Origin: an uncultured Bacteroides sp.
GTDB lineage: Bacteria; Bacteroidota; Bacteroidia; Bacteroidales; Bacteroidaceae
Assembly (NCBI RefSeq): GCF_959029255.1
Contig: NZ_CAUFUE010000006.1
Span: 124,001-188,000 of the forward strand
DNA: 64,000 nucleotides
Direction of reading: 5' to 3'
How positions within the stretch are numbered: the first letter of the stretch is position 1; each line of letters starts with the position of its first letter. The translations under genes were made by a program, and so were the position numbers. The notes below the pieces were generated by a model. It saw only the letters and a list, made by a program, of their open reading frames with translations, ran no database searches and was not told the origin of the DNA. This document shows, in pieces, positions 61,676 to 64,000 of this stretch.

Positions 61676-63584
61676 CTTCGTAATAAAAAGCTCTCTCCTC
61701 TTTACCCCTTGTAAGGTTTCGTAACCAAAGCAATGCATCCCCGGGCACATTGTCATACTCCAGCCAAGCAGACGTAGCTGTCTGTTTGCCTAGTGAAACC
61801 CATCCTTTTATTCCATCCTGATAGAATAATTCATACGTATCTCCCGCACGTACATAATTATCATCATTTCGCGGGACATAGACCAAACTATGTACCGCCA
61901 CTTGTTGCCCAAAATCAAAAATCAACGCTTCACCTTTACGTTTCGATTTGTAAAAGCTGACCCAATCGCCATCGTTTACCGCCTCTATTTTTCTTTTTTC
62001 TTCTTCCGGCAGTATCGTATCCGCCTCTATCCTTAGAGGTATCCATTTATTTTGCTGCACCGTATCACTGAATACAACAAACTCTCCTAACTGCAAAAAG
62101 CGTCCCTTCCGGGCCTTATAACGGATATAGCGATATTTATGCGCCTTTGGCAGATTTACTATATTATAATTCACTTTAGGACTGTCTACCACCTGACATA
62201 AAAGTTCGGCATCTCTAAAGTCCTTCCGATTGGCACCTTCTATACATACCCCTACAGCCGTTTCAAGATACTTTTTCACTCTACTGTCAGGAAACTTACG
62301 GTTAAGACGCACCGTAATCCTACGTTGCTCGTCCGGTCGGAAATACCGTACAGACGACATCCCATTCAACCAAAAAGGTTCTCCGGCAGGTACAAACTCC
62401 CCATTCCGATAGAAAGTAACCTGGTATAGCATATCTGGTTCCACATTATAGAATACCACTTTGTCTTTTCCGGCTCTCGCCACATCAATCGGATCGAATT
62501 TGCTGCCATCAAACACTGACAGATAAGCATACTTTTCTTTACCAATATTACCAATATTCGTCTCCAGCTTATCAACAAACCGATATTCCGCCGTCACGTC
62601 TTTCAAGTAAGGTTGCCTGAAGCGGGCATAAAGTTCTTTATCCTCATACTGCCCCTCTATTTTTTCAGGTTGTATGGAATACATCTTGCGATATACCTTG
62701 CCACGCTTACGGGCATCAATCAAATCACGTACAATGTCCTTATCCTGCTCAAACTCAAAAGGAATTGTTTGCCCGGTCGTATCCATTAAGGCCACCCAAT
62801 TGTGATTTCCTACATACGTATTAGATACAAAATAAGAATCTGATGCTACAGGTATGCCCGCAGCCCTCATCGCATAGCAAAGCAAATCCGTTTTATCCCG
62901 GCAATATCCGATACGGTTTTTCCATAGAAAAAGAGCTCCAAAATGAGGAAGCGTAAAATCACGGTTATGTACAAATCCTTCTTTCTTAATATAATCATGC
63001 AGCAACTCAGCGGCTTTCACTACATCTGCTCCTTGATATAACGAATCAAGCGCACTAGCATAACGATCATAATACAGCTTCCGCCATCGCTCCAAAGGTT
63101 CATTATCCAATCGATAAGGAAGAATATAATCGCAGAAATCTTCAAAAGAATAATGTTTACTCCATGGACGGCGTTCCCATACCTCAAAAGCCAAATCTAT
63201 ATTCTCTATCAACAAATCAGCCTTTATTTTCCGAATATCAAGTTCTTTCTGCGCTTTGTTATAGCGTATACCTTTCCATTTATCCCTTATCTCTCGTGAG
63301 AGGACTCCTTGTTGTGGTATAGCCATCGTCAAAACCCGTTTCAAACTATCTATTTCTCCATCCGTGTAGGCATAATTATACAACATGTTTGATAATAAAA
63401 ACCGGGCAGCCTTCAGCTTCTCCGGTTCTTTCTCATAATGCTTCAGCACTTTTTCCAATTCTTCCACATTGCTATCCGCCGCTTGTAAACAGATGTCCAA
63501 ACGCTTGTCTTCCATGCTGCTGCATGAAATCAGCAATACGGTCAGTAGTAGTATCGATATGTTATAACCTACACGTCCCATCAT
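61653..63584 (-). CDS. Transglutaminase-like lipoprotein, first paralogue
   Basis: This is a 643-aa protein with lipobox LLISC21. A helical N-terminal domain (residues 25-200) contains YSFEDFCDYILPYRLDNEPL, nearly identical to its paralogue. Then comes the transglutaminase core with Cys228 (IGYCRDKTD), His261 (GNHNWVAL) and Asp268 (MDTTGQTIP), a middle beta domain, and the discoidin-like end (VPRNDDNYVRAGDTYELFYQ, DGIKGWVSLGKQT). The triad is complete, so an active cysteine enzyme is likely. It starts 21 bp after the DUF1573 gene. Tandem duplication of this gene produced the next one. Confidence 0.8.
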   Translation of the reverse strand: MMGRVGYNISILLLTVLLISCSSMEDKRLDICLQAADSNVEELEKVLKHYEKEPEKLKAARFLLSNMLYNYAYTDGEIDSLKRVLTMAIPQQGVLSREIRDKWKGIRYNKAQKELDIRKIKADLLIENIDLAFEVWERRPWSKHYSFEDFCDYILPYRLDNEPLERWRKLYYDRYASALDSLYQGADVVKAAELLHDYIKKEGFVHNRDFTLPHFGALFLWKNRIGYCRDKTDLLCYAMRAAGIPVASDSYFVSNTYVGNHNWVALMDTTGQTIPFEFEQDKDIVRDLIDARKRGKVYRKMYSIQPEKIEGQYEDKELYARFRQPYLKDVTAEYRFVDKLETNIGNIGKEKYAYLSVFDGSKFDPIDVARAGKDKVVFYNVEPDMLYQVTFYRNGEFVPAGEPFWLNGMSSVRYFRPDEQRRITVRLNRKFPDSRVKKYLETAVGVCIEGANRKDFRDAELLCQVVDSPKVNYNIVNLPKAHKYRYIRYKARKGRFLQLGEFVVFSDTVQQNKWIPLRIEADTILPEEEKRKIEAVNDGDWVSFYKSKRKGEALIFDFGQQVAVHSLVYVPRNDDNYVRAGDTYELFYQDGIKGWVSLGKQTATSAWLEYDNVPGDALLWLRNLTRGKEERAFYYEDGRQIFP

Positions 63585-63605
63585 TCCAATTATACAGATA
63601 TAATT

Positions 63606-64000
63606 TTACTCAGCATCCCCCATAATCTTCAAATGAACCAACGAGGGATTGGCATTGCAATATACCGTTATCGTCTTATCAAAATGTTCCGGATAATCTG
63701 CCTTATAAGTAACCTGCAAAGAGATACTATCTCCGGGACGGACAGGCTCTTTGGAATAATCAACAGATGTACACCCGCAGGAAGTGGTTACATCATTGAT
63801 AACCAGAGGATGCTTTCCTATATTTTCTATCTTAAATGTAGCTTTCCTTTCTTCCTTCCAATTAAAGCGCCCCAATGAAATTAATGGTTCTTCAATGTTT
63901 ATTTCCGTCCTCAATGTTTCACCACCTTCAACGTCTTTCTTACCTTGAATAATATTCAAATACAGCTCTTTTATTTTAGGATTATGAACAGGGTTACCGA
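63606..64000 (-). CDS. DUF1573-domain protein (5' end outside the window)
   Basis: The frame stays open to the right edge, so the start is not visible. About 130 C-terminal residues are seen. They contain a DUF1573 (ASPM-SPD-2-Hydin-like Ig) domain: FKIENIGKHPLVINDVTTSC, GCTSVDYSKEPVRPGDSISL, then YKADYPEHFDKTITVYCNAN. The TSCGC motif is the hallmark of this family. These are exported proteins found in many Bacteroides envelope operons, with unknown function. It is the most promoter-proximal gene of the long operon visible here, 21 bp before the first transglutaminase-like gene. Confidence 0.8.
   Translation of the reverse strand, partial: GNPVHNPKIKELYLNIIQGKKDVEGGETLRTEINIEEPLISLGRFNWKEERKATFKIENIGKHPLVINDVTTSCGCTSVDYSKEPVRPGDSISLQVTYKADYPEHFDKTITVYCNANPSLVHLKIMGDAE

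Overview
The window looks like a chromosomal segment of a gut Bacteroides. The evidence is moderate to low GC, SusC/SusD pairs, a hybrid two-component system (HTCS), many lipoproteins with short L-x-x-C lipoboxes, DUF3244 and DUF4957/DUF5123 proteins, and several promoters matching the Bacteroidetes consensus TTTG-N19-21-TAnnTTTG. No rRNA, tRNA, CRISPR array or insertion sequence was recognised. Layout. 0-1.8 kb: 5' end of a BlaI/MecI-type repressor with a cluster of AACTA/TAGTT half-sites, then a translationally coupled pair of a RIC/YtfE-like di-iron protein and a LuxR-type regulator whose receiver lacks the phospho-acceptor Asp. 1.9-9.3 kb (minus strand): an iron/haem-type operon with two OprP-like porins, an imelysin-family lipoprotein, a di-haem oxidoreductase and a mono-haem lipoprotein, followed by a Rid-family protein. 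9.35-11.1 kb: two exported proteins of unknown function behind a near copy of the same promoter. 11.2-13.9 kb: SPFH protein, alpha/beta hydrolase and Arc-like protein. 14-36.8 kb: a pectin utilisation locus. It holds an HTCS sensor/regulator, a CE8 pectinesterase-SusC-SusD-DUF4957/5123 operon, a GH3, a divergent GH28, and a fusion of a nucleoside-hydrolase-like (Sde182-type) domain to a PL1 pectate lyase. A DUF4143 ATPase and a 1.1 kb non-coding stretch lie between the HTCS and the rest. 37-45 kb: mostly housekeeping genes (MalY-type C-S lyase, CPBP protease, MenA-like prenyltransferase, HAD phosphatase, Pif1-like helicase with TPR tail, Sua5/YrdC, AI-2E family permease). 45-48 kb: DUF3244 and TPR regulator-like proteins. 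48.1-64 kb (minus strand, running off the right edge): one tightly packed run of at least nine genes. In transcription order these are a DUF1573 protein, two paralogous transglutaminase-like lipoproteins, an accessory signal peptidase I, an O-antigen-ligase-like TPR membrane protein, an RND adaptor, an RND pump, a TolC-family protein and a second RND pump. This run is the best candidate for an undescribed envelope or export system. Intergenic structure is unusually rich. There are three different tandem arrays of near-palindromic units that all share an exact 22-bp period (about 1.64, 20.6 and 37.0 kb). There are three copies of a roughly 100-bp palindromic element, with a 34-bp core and GAAGAAT/ATTCTTC arms; two of them bracket the GH3-GH28 block. 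There is also one 142-bp element with perfect 30-bp terminal inverted repeats, and a 7-bp tandem repeat that abuts a TTG start codon.
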